From: Seiridium cupressi
Taxonomy: Eukaryota > Ascomycota > Sordariomycetes > Amphisphaeriales > Sporocadaceae
DNA: 64,000 nucleotides
Assembly (NCBI GenBank): GCA_036674765.1
Contig: JARVKI010000092.1
Coordinates: 108,941 to 172,940, forward strand
Direction of reading: 5' to 3'
The translations under genes and the position numbers were made by a program. Below are positions 11,947-23,611 of this stretch, one piece after another; position 1 is the stretch's first letter; each line of letters opens with the position of its first letter. Below the pieces are notes generated by a model that was not told the origin of the DNA, did not search any database, and saw only the letters and a list, made by a program, of their open reading frames with translations.

Positions 11947-13165
11947 GGCGGCTTCGCAGTGTTACCGGCCGCTACGAGGGGGTTTTCTTGTTGGCTAGAA
12001 ATGGATTCAAGGGATTCGGTCGCATCGTTTCGTGGAAGAAAGTCCACTCGTGCTACTTCACCGGGTTGAGCATCGAAAGACGAACAGGGTGCGCGAGAAT
12101 ATGTTTTGTTGGCTACGGACAAGTCAAGTCAAAGCTCAGTCCGACTCGAGAGGTGCAAGGCAGTTCGTTCGGGTTCTCTGATGGTTGTCGTGGGAAACAA
12201 TCATCTGCCTCCGTCGTCGGTGTTGATAGCGATCAGGTGGCCGGCCCAACTAAGAGAGCTCCAGCACGAGGCAGCCGCGCATCGCGTGCCCTGTGAAGTC
12301 ATAGTGCCAAGTGCCCGGCTCCGGCCTAATCCCTACTAAATGTACATTTAGCCACCTAAGGCTAGCCGACAGGAGTAAAGTACAAGGGTAATGAAGAATG
12401 GGCAATGGCAATGGCCCAAAGTGAGGTCGTTGGTGCTAGAAGGTTACAATAATTCTTATCTTGTACTGCGTTTCTTATATAACTAAGGTCACGGAATTTG
12501 TTCTCACGGAAGTTTTATTCCAGATCGACGATGGTGAAACATTCGGGCTTTATCTACCATCAACGTACCGCTGAAGCCTTCTTTTAACCCTGCCTTAACC
12601 AGTCAGAAGCGCTGCAGCTGTGTAAACATATCCCCATTGCCTGGGACAAGCTAGCGGGACTTCCCATCAGTATAATTGGCACCCCTTTTACCAGATAGCT
12701 ATTTCTTTGATGTCGACTACCTTCTTTTACACATTTACCGTGCAATTCCATTCTGTGGCTCAATCTGCATTGAAGACTGTATGGAACTAATACGCCACAG
12801 CGTGGCAGGTAGGTGTGGCTAGGCAGGTCATGGACTTACACGTCGGCAGACTGCTGGTGCGCAAGGAGACATTCTCTTCGCGTCACAGAATTATGCCATC
12901 CATGGTAAAGGCGTGGCAACTACTACTATTCTCGAAGACTGACCAATATACTATCCGTACTGTTATTGCAATGTAGACTTGAACAGCTCTTGTCGAAGCA
13001 TTCCGTTGTGTAAATTTGTAATTCCTTAGTGACATACTAGCTGTCTTGATGGCGATTCTGTTTTTCTTGATACTTGTTGAATCCTTAGAAAGATAACAAT
13101 AAAAGGGGGGGAGGGGGATGACTCCTGGCGCTGCGTCGCCGAGTATGGTGTTATGGTCGAGTTAA
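11947..13165. other. Intergenic region upstream of ATG9
   Basis: About 1.2 kb. The first 300 bases should contain the ATG9 promoter. The rest is A/T-leaning and without usable frames up to the polyketide synthase relic. A G-rich run occurs near 13106-13118. Confidence 0.55.
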
Positions 13166-13527
13166 GTAAGGGCGTCGGATGAGCTATCAGAGCAGCCGAG
13201 TGCGCTGAAGCAGTTCTTGCGACAGCTGCCGGCGAGCGAGGCAGACGAGCCCAAGCGCACGCTAGAAAACCCGGCCACGGTCGAGTTTCTCGCCTATGAG
13301 ACGGGCCGTAAGGTCCACGATTTCATACTCAAACCTGACGAGGAGGTCGACATCACCAAGAATGTGGCTGGGATTGGCCTGGAGTCTCTCATGCCATTGA
13401 GCTGCGTCGCTGGCTGAGGCATGCCTTTGGACTACAAGTTACAGTTCTAGAAATCATGGCAACAGCTTCCCTCATGCAGCTAGGTGGATTTATTGCTACT
13501 GAGTTAGGTAAGAAGATGAACCCGTAG
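13166..13527 (+). pseudogene. Relic of the ACP end of a highly reducing polyketide synthase
   Basis: A degenerate fragment that resembles the last 120 residues of fungal highly reducing PKS. One frame (13166 to about 13391) reads [14 protein letters not shown], then [20 protein letters not shown], then [19 protein letters not shown]. This is the family's lead-in to the phosphopantetheine site, with the serine of the GxxSL box present and Glu in place of the usual Asp before it. Directly after SLM the frame breaks, apparently by loss of one base. A second frame (about 13395-13527) continues with [28 protein letters not shown] and ends at a natural-looking TAG. No start codon exists, in-frame TAA lies at 13163-13165, and no KS, AT, DH, ER or KR sequence is visible within the window. 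It cannot make a working synthase. Confidence 0.8.
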
Positions 13528-14284
13528 GAGGAATAGGTAGTCTCAATATAGAAGATATTGGTATAGAATGACACCGGGTCATCCTGAAACCTAGAAATTT
13601 CACTATGCTCTTGCACAACCACCAACTATTCAAGACGGACTAATACTCCGTACTCGTTAGACAGGGGGGGGAATAACAAACAAAAATATAAAAAATTCGA
13701 AAGGAAACAGGGTCTTGATCATGAGTACGCGGAGACTCATCACGCAACTTACTTACAATGCAGGTAGTACTTAGATGAGATCTGGTTCCACTGTAATGGC
13801 TGAAAGTTGGTCATTAATAAGTTGGTTCAGGTAGCAGCGCGCCTTGGTACGAAGCTAGATTGTACGGGCGGGCTTATCGATAGGGGCCTCGCCGATCCCA
13901 ACACCCGCCTTTGAGTTTCTTATTTTATTACCTGTAGCACCAACTTCTTGTTCCATTGTCGAAATCCATTTCGTCTTAGGAGTATAAAGCCTTAAATCTA
14001 AGCTAGACCCTCTCCGAGGATGGAAGACGCTGAACATGTATATGGGCGAATATTGGACTTCGAATAGTACATATGCCCCGCCTAAAATGTGGTTGGCGGG
14101 GCGTGTTTTAGGCTCCACTTATGGGGAATTCTCGTCGGACCACGTTGAGCTCAGTAGAGGCTATCCACAGGAGCTCGAAGCATCACAGAGCAGTTGCAAC
14201 CCCCACGGTCAATACAACTGGCATATGCGATGACATGGTTGTGCAAAAGTATCCCTAGGTCCAAGCACGAGACATCTCCATGAA
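13528..14284. other. Intergenic region between PKS relic and COG6
   Basis: About 750 bases. An 87-codon open frame on the minus strand (13855-14118) has no recognisable family and is probably chance. The final 150 bases should hold the COG6 promoter. Confidence 0.5.
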
Positions 14285-16411
14285 ATGGCCTCGACCGGGC
14301 TTTCTCATATTTCGCTCCCTCCAAGAGATGGACTCGCGTCGGGCCCGCTGTCGCCGGTAACACCACCCACGCCTGGCTTGCCCCTGAGGACCTCGAATCC
14401 TCTCACCTCCAAAGTGACGAGCGTGCTGTCCACTTCTTATGCAGATTCCGAGTTTCGAGATGCTCTCAATCTCTTGGACGAGCGCGGGGTAAGCAATAGT
14501 GCTGAAACGCGGCGGCAGCTACGCCTAGACGTCCAAAAAGAGGTCATCCAGAGCAATGGCGAAATTATCACAGAGTTTGGCCGTGTTGCCGATCAGTTGC
14601 GCCGAATTGGAGCTACTATCGACAAGCTTAACACGAGCTACCAGGAGATGAAAAGCCATGTCACAGCAGCTCACGAGGCAACATCTTCTACCCTGGAAGA
14701 GGCGTCGAGTCTTATGTCGCAACGACGCGACGTTGAGAAAAAGCAGGAGATCCTCAAAGCCTTCCGGGACCATTTCGTCCTTTCCGATGATGAAGTCGCT
14801 TCATTGACCTTGACATCTGAGCCCGTGGATGACCACTTTTTCATGGTACTCGCGAAAGCCAAGAAGATCAGGAGCGATTGCGAGGCGCTTCTGGGTTTCG
14901 AGAATCAGACGCTAGGGCTTGAGATCATGGAACAGACGTCGAAACACTTGAACCAGGCTTTTCAGAAGCTCTACAGATGGACTCAGAAGGAGTTCAAAAC
15001 TCTCAACTTGGAGAATCCTCAAATCAATACATCCGTGCGTCGCGCACTCCGTGTCCTCGCTGAGCGGCCGTCACTATTCCAGAACTGCCTCGACTTCTTC
15101 GCTGAAGCACGGGAGCAGATCCTCTCTGACGCCTTTTACCTTGCTCTGACGGGAACCTCGGCCTCTGGGAAGGAAGATCGTTCGATAAAGCCGATCGAGT
15201 TGGTTGCACATGATCTCCTTCGTTATGTGGGTGATATGCTTGCTTGGGCCCACTCAGCCACCGTCAGCGAGAGAGAAGCTCTCGAAATTCTGTTCGTATC
15301 CGACGGCAACGAGATTGCGAAAGGTATACAGGAAGGCCGCGAAAATGAGTTTTGGAGGATCATGGCCGATGAGCCCGAAGGATCTCCCGAATTTGATGCT
15401 GTCAGAGCACTCAATGAGTTGGTCGATCGCGACGTCTCAGGGGCTGCTCGGGTGTTAAGGCAAAGAGTCGAGCAAGTCATTCAAACCAATGAAGACACCA
15501 TCTTAGCCTACAAGCTTGCAAACCTCCTAAGCTTTTACCGCTTCACATTCTCCAAACTTTTGGGCCCTCAGTCTGTCCTGCTAGAGTCTCTGACCAACCT
15601 AGAGACTGAGGCACTTCGACAGTTTCGGTCGTTGATGAGAGATCACATCGCTACTCTGCAGGGAGAGTTTCAACACACTCCATCCGACCTTGGCCCACCA
15701 GATTTTCTACAGGAGTCCCTCAAGCAGCTGACAGCTATCATGAAGACTTATGAAACATCACTTGCATCGACGGGAGACAGAGAATCGGATTTCCAGCCGA
15801 TACTCAACGAATCGTTAGATCCTTTCATGTCTGGATGCGAAAATATGTCCAAGACGATCCAGACTCCTTCAAACTCGATTTTCTTGATCAATTGCCTTTT
15901 GGCAGCGAAATCTGCTCTGGCACCATTTGATTTCACCAAAAGGAGAGTGGAGCAAGTACAATCTAAAGTGGAAGAGCATGCGGGCAGACTCGCTGCAAAT
16001 CAATATGCATATTTTAGGAATGAATCGGGATTGAGCGCCCTGTTTGATGCCTTGGCGCCGCTCAAGGACACCAAGGAAGACGTTGCCAAGATCGATAGTC
16101 TAGAAGCTCTCAGCCCCGAGGCTCTGACAGCAGCGAGCCAAAGCCTGGACGACTTCCTGCCGTCAGCACTAATGGACGCAACGGACAACCTGCGTCATCT
16201 TCAGGACTCCAAGCTGGCACGCGAAGTTACCGAGGAAGCAGCCGAGAAATTCTGCGTGGCCTTTGAGCATGTGGAAGAGATGCTCATCTATGCAGACGAA
16301 CTGGCCGAACAGGAACGCACCGACGGGCAGACGGACGAGTTCAGCGGACCACAGGGTCTACGTGCGGTCTTCCCTAGAACGGCGGGTGAGCTCCGGGTAC
16401 TTCTTTCTTAG
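14285..16411 (+). CDS. COG6: Conserved oligomeric Golgi complex subunit 6
   Basis: Subunit of lobe B of the COG tethering complex, which captures retrograde vesicles at the cis/medial Golgi. A single uninterrupted 708-aa frame. Residues 1-40 are Pro/Ser-rich and disordered. The conserved N-terminal half follows, with [20 protein letters not shown], the helical LDLxERG-like segment and a coiled coil (about 80-165) including [20 protein letters not shown] and [20 protein letters not shown]. The C-terminal half contains [11 protein letters not shown], which fits the COG6 pattern of a Glu/Arg-rich helix before LF. The protein ends near [13 protein letters not shown]. Start choice: first ATG, with in-frame sequence upstream not resembling the family. 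It is cytosolic and peripheral, with no membrane segment. Length matches fungal COG6. The absence of introns is unusual for a gene this long in this window but not suspicious. Confidence 0.95.
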   Translation: MASTGLSHISLPPRDGLASGPLSPVTPPTPGLPLRTSNPLTSKVTSVLSTSYADSEFRDALNLLDERGVSNSAETRRQLRLDVQKEVIQSNGEIITEFGRVADQLRRIGATIDKLNTSYQEMKSHVTAAHEATSSTLEEASSLMSQRRDVEKKQEILKAFRDHFVLSDDEVASLTLTSEPVDDHFFMVLAKAKKIRSDCEALLGFENQTLGLEIMEQTSKHLNQAFQKLYRWTQKEFKTLNLENPQINTSVRRALRVLAERPSLFQNCLDFFAEAREQILSDAFYLALTGTSASGKEDRSIKPIELVAHDLLRYVGDMLAWAHSATVSEREALEILFVSDGNEIAKGIQEGRENEFWRIMADEPEGSPEFDAVRALNELVDRDVSGAARVLRQRVEQVIQTNEDTILAYKLANLLSFYRFTFSKLLGPQSVLLESLTNLETEALRQFRSLMRDHIATLQGEFQHTPSDLGPPDFLQESLKQLTAIMKTYETSLASTGDRESDFQPILNESLDPFMSGCENMSKTIQTPSNSIFLINCLLAAKSALAPFDFTKRRVEQVQSKVEEHAGRLAANQYAYFRNESGLSALFDALAPLKDTKEDVAKIDSLEALSPEALTAASQSLDDFLPSALMDATDNLRHLQDSKLAREVTEEAAEKFCVAFEHVEEMLIYADELAEQERTDGQTDEFSGPQGLRAVFPRTAGELRVLLS

Positions 16412-18295
16412 TATCGATCACGTCACGGTGGATCCTGGCCTTTTACATGTTGTGTTTGATTTAAGACGTAGAGAACTACCCGAACGTTTTTCCTTTTTTT
16501 TAGCATCCAGCTATGGCCGGTCCGCATCCAAACGTGGAATCCGATTCTCGAATGGCATTCCAGGATATAGTTGACCTTTGTGCTGAATACTGAATTGCCT
16601 CATTAAGGACTCTGGACTCTGCATTGCTCTCCAGAACTGCAAGCCTTGCCGGCGAATGTTATTCGATACCATTTGACGTTCCCTGCATCCGTCTACTCCT
16701 ATTGAGATTTGTCAATCGTCAAAGAATGTCAGGATTGCAATGCCGGCTCTAGTTTGCCAAGCTCATAGCCCAACGGGTAGCACTGACGATTGGAAGATAA
16801 ACAAGCTTATTTGACAAGTCCTGTCCCCTAATCTGTGCTAATCTAGTGCCATTCAGATGAGTCTAGGAACGGTCGGCCGTTGGGAGTGCGCAAGCCTTCG
16901 GTCGGAGTCACGAAGTTAGGTTTACATTGGTCTCAGCATGACCCTGGAAATGAGTCTGGGGATGTCCGGAGCACTTATCGGTTTGAACCTAAAGTGATCG
17001 ACAGACATAGTCAACTAGCTACAAAAGCTTGTTTGTGATTGGCTTCAGGGGATAAGTCAATTCATGGACTAGCGGAACCTAGACGGCTTCTTCGACCTCA
17101 CTGTATTTCTCTTGACTTCCAGGAACAGAGTGCCGAGCATCTTGCTCTTTACGAACGCCCAGGCACACAAGTCTTTACCATAGCTGAAGCATTTTCGTGA
17201 CCTGAATCGTTCACAGGTGGCACCAGCCACTTGAAGCCAAGGCGCTGAGGCAATTTAGAATGGAACCAGAAGAAGCAACAGGCCTGCACTGGGCCATCAA
17301 ACGCATGCCGCCCTCGGTGCCATATTAGTTCGACTTCTAACATCAGATTGAGCATTCTCGGAAAGCTTCGACTGTCGCGCGCCATTACTCCGCTGGCAAG
17401 GCGACCTTTGCCCTACGCGTAACCTCCGAAGGGATACGTGCTGAGAGATCGAGGACTAGTAAAGCCTCACCCGTGAGCGTTACAATGGTACCAGAACAAC
17501 GCCGTCACGTACATGCAGGCTACGGTCCATGAATTTTCAGTCAGCAAAGGTGCAGGCTCTCCATGTTATGTGACCCGCTTACCGTGCGGCTGCGGCTATC
17601 AGTCCTCCCTCTGCTTTCTTTGCGGCGCCCAACAACGCTATAGGCAGACCAACAGCCCGTCATCCCTTTCAGTACCTAGATCTGGCACCTCGTATAGATT
17701 CGAGGCCAATCACCAAACGCATCGCACCATTGTGGACGCGATAGTTTGCTATCCTGCCCGGCTTTCGACACCGTGCATGCAGCTATCAGTAGTGATTACC
17801 ACGCCTATCAATTCCCAGGCTCCGGTTTAAACTGGATGTCTCTGTCGGCCGATCGCTTCTCGCATAGACAAATTTCACCGTTATTGACTCCGTGGCTTTC
17901 GAGCAGACTTGTCCTCACGGTGTTGGATGATCTGCCACGGCTGGGGCCCGTAGCATGTTGAAACTCTAAATGAAAGACAAAATGGTATCAAACCCGTCGC
18001 CAGCCAACTGATTACTGGGATTCGGTAAGTTCATGCTTTCGTATACGTTATTACTGTTAGCCCAAGGAGGTCCACATGGTAGGGACCGGTTGATTCTTAT
18101 TGTATTAACATCCCGCGCCTCGTGTGGTTGCCGTCTTTTCCATTCGTTTAGGTTACTGTTTTGTTTCCGTTGATCACAATATTGACCAGTACCCTGTCAC
18201 GATCGCCAGTTGGAGTTTGGACTACGTGGAGAGACATACACCTAGCGTTACACGGCAACCAACTTGGGCATTATCATAAGTCATTAGTAGTGACC
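16412..18295. other. Intergenic region between COG6 and the MFS gene
   Basis: About 1.9 kb with no family-like reading frame on either strand. A frame open upstream of the MFS start begins at a TTG (18161), so it is probably 5' leader and not protein. Confidence 0.55.
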
Positions 18296-20743
18296 ATGAC
18301 TGACCCAAATCACAAACCTCACCGAGCCCCTCCGGTCTCGTTTCCAGGCATCCTGCAGAATGAATTGGGATCTACAAGGGCAACAATTGCAATGCAGCGA
18401 GCCGCAGATGCTATGTTTGCTACCGCTCAGGCCCACGCGAGAGGGTATCCGAATGATGACAGCGGTCAAGGGCCTGCCCATCAATCAAGCAGACCAAAAT
18501 CCACACGTGGTGCAGTAGACCCTTTGACGCCGAGCGGAGGGCACGATCTGCCAGGAATCTTGGTACACAACCGAGGAACGTCGTCGTCGGGCTCGGAAGC
18601 AAAAAGATATAGCCGGGAGGCATTTCCCAACTTATCCACTTGCCTATCTTCGTCCGATGCCATGCAAAAAGCACCAGATACAGCGACGTCAGCTTTTCCC
18701 CTAGGCAGCGAGCGCAGGCGACGCAACTCTACCAGAGGCAGCTCCTTCACTAACATGTCAGCACGCGATGGCGAGTTCCCAGCCACGAACAACTCAACAG
18801 ACACCCTCACTGGAAACCTCCGCACTCAGAGTAATCCTACTACTCAGGTGGACACGACAGAGAAACGAACTTCAGGGTTTCGACGCTCGCTTGGACCACA
18901 TCACCGAAGCAGAGACCATTCACGTGCCGCTGGATCGACGTCTTCCCTTCCAGTCGATGCCGGCAAGGGTCCCGTCGTCGAACATGCACGCCAGGGCACA
19001 GCAAGCACGACAAATGAGTCGAAGGCCATCAGGGCTTCTGATGCCACGACACTGCGGCCACCGTCATCCCCAACGCCCCCACCAGATAGGGCCTCCGTAC
19101 CGGTGACAATTCAAATTGGCCCGTACATATATGTTCGGCAAGACGAAGGATCAGCCCCGCCAGCAGAACTGCCACAAGATAGCACCGAGAAGACATCCCC
19201 GGATAACCCTCCTAGCGGACAGTCTTTAACACTACTTCACGAGATTGCGTTCGTGTTTGTTATCGCCGCAGCCCAAGCATTGATGCTTGCCGGGGTCTCG
19301 CAGGCTCTCATCCCGGCAACGATCATTGGCAGCACCTTTGATTTGTATCGACCCGCTGATTTTGCATGGTTTTCTGCATCCTATGCCCTCACATCGGGAA
19401 CATTTGTCCTTCCGGCTGGGCGCCTAGGTGATCTGTTTGGCCACAAGAAGGTCTTCATCGTCGGCTTCTTCTGGTTTGCCGTCTGGAGCTTCATCACAGG
19501 CTTCTCTCTTCAGGTCTACCAGAGCGGTGCCAATGGCCTCGTATTTTTCAATGTTTGCCGTGCCCTTCAGGGCATCGGGCCTGCTCTGCAGGTACCCAAC
19601 GGACAAGCTATGCTGGGTCGTGCTTACAAGCCAGGACCTCACAAGGCTCTGGTGATGTGCCTCTTTGGCGCTGCCGCTCCATTCGGGTTCGTTGCTGGCG
19701 GAGCCATGTCGAGTTTGTTCGCTCAACTACTGTCCTGGCCGTGGTCATTTTGGGTGTTGGCAGCCGTCTGTGTGGCCTTCGGCTCCATGTCCATATTGGT
19801 CCTTCCCGACTCGCCAGTTGACAAGAGGGACAAAAGCGAGAGGCTCTGGACTCAACTCGACATGCCTGGCATTTTGCTCGGCGTTTCTGGTCTCGTTCTC
19901 TTCAACTTTTCCTGGAACCAGGCCGCCCGGGTCACGTGGGGCACTCCGTATACATACTTCATCCTGATCATCTCGCTGCTGCTCATCTCGGCTTTCGTCT
20001 ACGTCGAGCTGCATGCCAAATACCCACTAGTCCCCATCTCCGCAATGCGGTTCCAGACAAACTTCATACTGGCAACCACGGCCGCCGGCTGGGGCTGCTT
20101 CTCCATCTGGGTCTTCTACTCGTTCCAGTACCTCGAGGTGCTGCGTGGCTGGACGCCTCTGCTGGCAGCCGCCTCTCACGGCCCCGGGCCATTGACTGGC
20201 CTATTCGCCTCGCTACTTGTCGCTCGTTACATGATGCGTGTCGGCCCGCACTGGATAATGCTGATTTCCATGGTCGCCTTCTTCACTGGCAGTCTCCTCA
20301 TGGCGACCGCCCCCGTCGACCAGATCTACTGGGGCAACACGCTGTTCTCGGTGCTCATCATGCCCTTTGGCATGGACATGAGCAACCCGGCTGCGACGAT
20401 TATCCTCAGCAATAGCGTCAGCAAGGAACACCAGGGCATCGCCGCGAGCCTGGTGGTCACCGTGGTGAACTATAGCATTAGCACGGCTCTCGGGTTCGCA
20501 GCAACCATCGAGACGAACGTGAACAAAGGCGGCACGGATATCCTCGCTGGATTCAGGGGTGCACAGTATTTCGGTGTCGGCCTCGGCTTTCTTGGGTGTG
20601 CGATCGCGTTTGCGTTTGCCATGACGACGCTCAGGAGGCAACGTGCTCAGGCACCGCCCATTGAGAAAACCGTCGACCCTCCGAGCCCTGGGGCGTCGGA
20701 ACTCGAAGCTACTCCTCCTGTAGCTGAACGGAGGGTGGCATGA
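18296..20743 (+). CDS. MFS transporter, DHA2 (ATR1/AMF1-like), with long polar N-terminus
   Basis: Predicted proton-driven multispanning transporter of the plasma or vacuolar membrane. The first in-frame ATG (context GTGACCATGA) gives 815 aa. Residues 1-310 are Ser/Thr/Pro-rich, charged and without membrane segments. The first helix starts near 313 (LHEIAFVFVIAAAQALMLAG) and about 14 hydrophobic segments follow to residue 790, the DHA2 layout. Family marks include the motif-A-like GRLGDLFGHKK between helices 2 and 3, NVCRALQGIGPALQVPNGQA, and GAAAPFGFVAGG in helix 5. The closest named relatives from memory are yeast ATR1 (aminotriazole and boron export) and YOR378W/AMF1 (low-affinity ammonium transport), so the substrate is not established. 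The N-terminal tail far exceeds the usual 50-100 residues. No intron is seen. The gene stands alone; its nearest neighbours are COG6 and an APH-like gene. Confidence 0.88.
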   Translation: MTDPNHKPHRAPPVSFPGILQNELGSTRATIAMQRAADAMFATAQAHARGYPNDDSGQGPAHQSSRPKSTRGAVDPLTPSGGHDLPGILVHNRGTSSSGSEAKRYSREAFPNLSTCLSSSDAMQKAPDTATSAFPLGSERRRRNSTRGSSFTNMSARDGEFPATNNSTDTLTGNLRTQSNPTTQVDTTEKRTSGFRRSLGPHHRSRDHSRAAGSTSSLPVDAGKGPVVEHARQGTASTTNESKAIRASDATTLRPPSSPTPPPDRASVPVTIQIGPYIYVRQDEGSAPPAELPQDSTEKTSPDNPPSGQSLTLLHEIAFVFVIAAAQALMLAGVSQALIPATIIGSTFDLYRPADFAWFSASYALTSGTFVLPAGRLGDLFGHKKVFIVGFFWFAVWSFITGFSLQVYQSGANGLVFFNVCRALQGIGPALQVPNGQAMLGRAYKPGPHKALVMCLFGAAAPFGFVAGGAMSSLFAQLLSWPWSFWVLAAVCVAFGSMSILVLPDSPVDKRDKSERLWTQLDMPGILLGVSGLVLFNFSWNQAARVTWGTPYTYFILIISLLLISAFVYVELHAKYPLVPISAMRFQTNFILATTAAGWGCFSIWVFYSFQYLEVLRGWTPLLAAASHGPGPLTGLFASLLVARYMMRVGPHWIMLISMVAFFTGSLLMATAPVDQIYWGNTLFSVLIMPFGMDMSNPAATIILSNSVSKEHQGIAASLVVTVVNYSISTALGFAATIETNVNKGGTDILAGFRGAQYFGVGLGFLGCAIAFAFAMTTLRRQRAQAPPIEKTVDPPSPGASELEATPPVAERRVA

Positions 20744-23611
20744 CTGATGACACGGTAGACTCGTATCTAATTGGTTAATGGGGTATATAGTTTCAGCGAG
20801 ATGTATTTATCGTCTTCGCATTAGCCCTGATTCCTGTCGTTCATTTTAAGCTGCAGGAATGATGATGGGGCATGGTTCTGGCGTTGATCGGGCAGATGAA
20901 ACGTGTAATGATCAATCATTAATATTCAATAAACGCATACAAAACTGCTTATAAGAACGAGTCCTACCTCGCATACGTCGACCGCGTTCGAGAAATTCCC
21001 ACGCCCCAGGTAAGCTCCTTGCGAGGGATTCGAAGCATTCAATGTTTTCTATCTGGATCATGTATACACAGTATCACAATGCACAGCAATCAATATCTTT
21101 CTTGACTTGACCGACCAAGGCAAAAGAAAGGAAGCAAGGTGGTTGCGAAGCTTCGTGCCAAGCTCAGCAGCCTGATCTTACGTCCAGAGACCCTTCGGGT
21201 GGGTTGAAATTGCTGTGAAAAAAACATGTGTAGCGCATCGGTCCAATAGGTCCAATCGATCCAGCCCTCCACCCTCCTATTCATTCCGTGTCATGCACAA
21301 GCCCGATTGGGAATGTGACTTGTTAATCATCATTGCTCCAGATGTCGCATGTTGGAAAGCACCGAATTTTGTGTGAGAAATGAAGATGGCTACGAGAGAT
21401 CGCTGCGTGCTTGGGCAGAAGTGGAGAAATCGTACGATATTATAGATGACAAAAATGGGTCCAGTATACATAGGTGGGTGGCAGGTGGCTAATGTATACA
21501 GCTGCGCGCGAAATGCGGGGCTGCTCATCATGTTAGTATGAAATACGGCGTTTGTGAGGGTTGAAATTGCAGTGAATGGTTGGAATCATTCGGGTTTCGG
21601 GTAGAGGCGCCGAATCCTTTGATCCTACCCCCTGCCTTCCTTCTCCTCTCCTAGGCATGCTACTGGCTAGCCTGCACAGAGTGAGAATCAGAGCTATTCA
21701 GCTGAAATCGCGTGTTTAGCTTGGGTACTATGGTACTTTTACACTCCGAGTATCCCTTGGTGCGAACGTGGCTGGGGTGGTACAGCACCAGAGCTGCATG
21801 TGGCCAAGTCTCATGCTGGAACTCGACGTGACGCTTCAGTGTCCAGAGCTTGAGAGGCTCTGCAAATAGTTTCTTCTCCTCTCATTTAGATCAATACGGA
21901 CAAAGTCCCTCTACACTGCGTCGCACAAGCTGGCCGAGCATGGGTTTTTCGTAAACATCAAAACTTTCAGCAGTATATCGCACTTATAAACTATCCCATC
22001 TTGTTCCCATAGGGCGATTTATATAGATATCCTTGTAGTCGACAACATGTAATCTCCCGTCGCTGTACCACATAGGACCAATAAGGAAGCCGGATCGCAG
22101 ACCCGGTAGTCCCGCATACGCGCGCAGTCCGCCGTCCTTGAAGATTTTCATCTGTGGGTGGCCCAGAATGCCCAAGCACAATGTCTCTCATAGTTAGAAG
22201 AAGGCCACGCAAGGCTCTAGTCAGCTGCACCACAATGTTATGGCCTATCAACCCACAGCCAGCTATACAATCGTGTTGGAGATACAAAGTAGATGTTTTT
22301 GCTATGAGATTCAAGCTTTAAACGCCTGATGTAGCTGTAGTGGAAGTCTTGCGTTTACAATAAAAATTTAAATTATCAAAAAGTCCGACTGTATGCCCTA
22401 GATGATAGCATCCTGGAGCATGGTCAGATCGCACACTGTTATCAGAATCAGCTTGGGTTAGGCAAACTAGCTGCTGCACCTGAAGAACTCAATATGTCCA
22501 GAGCACAATCAAACAGGCAATCCAATCTTAGTATCCGTAGTCGAACATAGCTTAATCAAGGCGCCAAAACACCAACACGCCTCTTCGACAGCTAATAAAC
22601 AGCATGAGTCAGCCCCAAGATCAGTCGCTTAATCCGCAAGCTCGCATCCATGATCGATAGAATTATTCAAACGCCACTGATGCAGATTCCTACGTTCCTC
22701 TATAATTTCTAGTCAAGTATGATATATGATGTTCAAACCAATATCTAATTGTCAATAGCTAATTCGATGTCAGTGATATATCCGTTAATGCTTATACTTC
22801 GCCGATCAGCCAATGAGCCGGTATTGCTCATGACTAGGTTGACTTTCTCTATTGCTGGTTGTATCAAATCAACTCAACCATTTGATTGAAGGCTCTCGGT
22901 GGTACAAAGCTTCCTGGGAATTAAAAAGCACGATTCTGTCATTTGAGACCGCCATAGGACATGTCAAACCTCTTGAGCCAATAGAGAATAAATCCTCCAA
23001 ACGAAGTCCTGTTTCCACAGCCTTTTGATCCAGTAGTGGGAGTGAAATCCCGTGCATTGATGCGGGCAAATAAGCATTTCAACGAAACGCTGTCTCCGGT
23101 ACGCTAAAGCCAACAAGAGCCTATATTGATATAAGGTGGCGAAGAAAAAGAAGCAAAGGACATAAAACACCCTTCATCAGAGGCAAAGGCCTTTCCGAGA
23201 AGCAAGGAGCATCCAAAACCAAACTCTTTAGAGCAGTTGCTCGCCAAATTAGAGATGAAGTAAGCATCCAATAAACAAAAACTTATTAAAACAACTATCG
23301 AAATACTTCACATGACAATTTGCCAGTATGTCGGTGTTCCAAACGGCCGCTGTCATTTTGTCCAAGTAGCCTCTTCGGCAAAACTTTCTGCATTAATACT
23401 ATGATATGATTCCCAGTATTAGTTTCATATGAAACATTAGGTGTTTCGTGGGATCACAGAGACTATGAACCGTGAAAGTTCTAGCCACAATTCCTGCTAA
23501 AGTTATATGATCAAGCTGCTTGACCCGGTAGCGGTGGCGTCGTGGGCGGGATTATAATTAGGCATCCACCAGATTTGTTGACCACGAGCCTCTCTCACTA
23601 GCTTAATACTC
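20744..23611. other. Gene-poor region
   Basis: About 2.9 kb, increasingly A/T-rich from 22300 on, with many stop codons in all frames. Minus-strand frames at 21984-22314 and 22869-23170 are the longest, but they show no family resemblance and overlap each other in different frames. The first part holds the MFS 3' UTR. I could not identify a transposon. Confidence 0.5.

Noticed and set aside
13855..14118. Minus-strand frame of 87 codons next to the PKS relic
   Set aside because: Checked for PKS or retroelement similarity; nothing convincing was seen.
18161..18295. Upstream extension of the MFS reading frame
   Set aside because: It begins at TTG, not ATG, and 45 residues have no family resemblance; the ATG at 18296 is preferred.
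21984..22314. Two overlapping minus-strand frames in the gene-poor region
   Set aside because: They overlap in different frames, have no recognisable motif and lie in A/T-leaning sequence. Kept only as a remark in the region entry.
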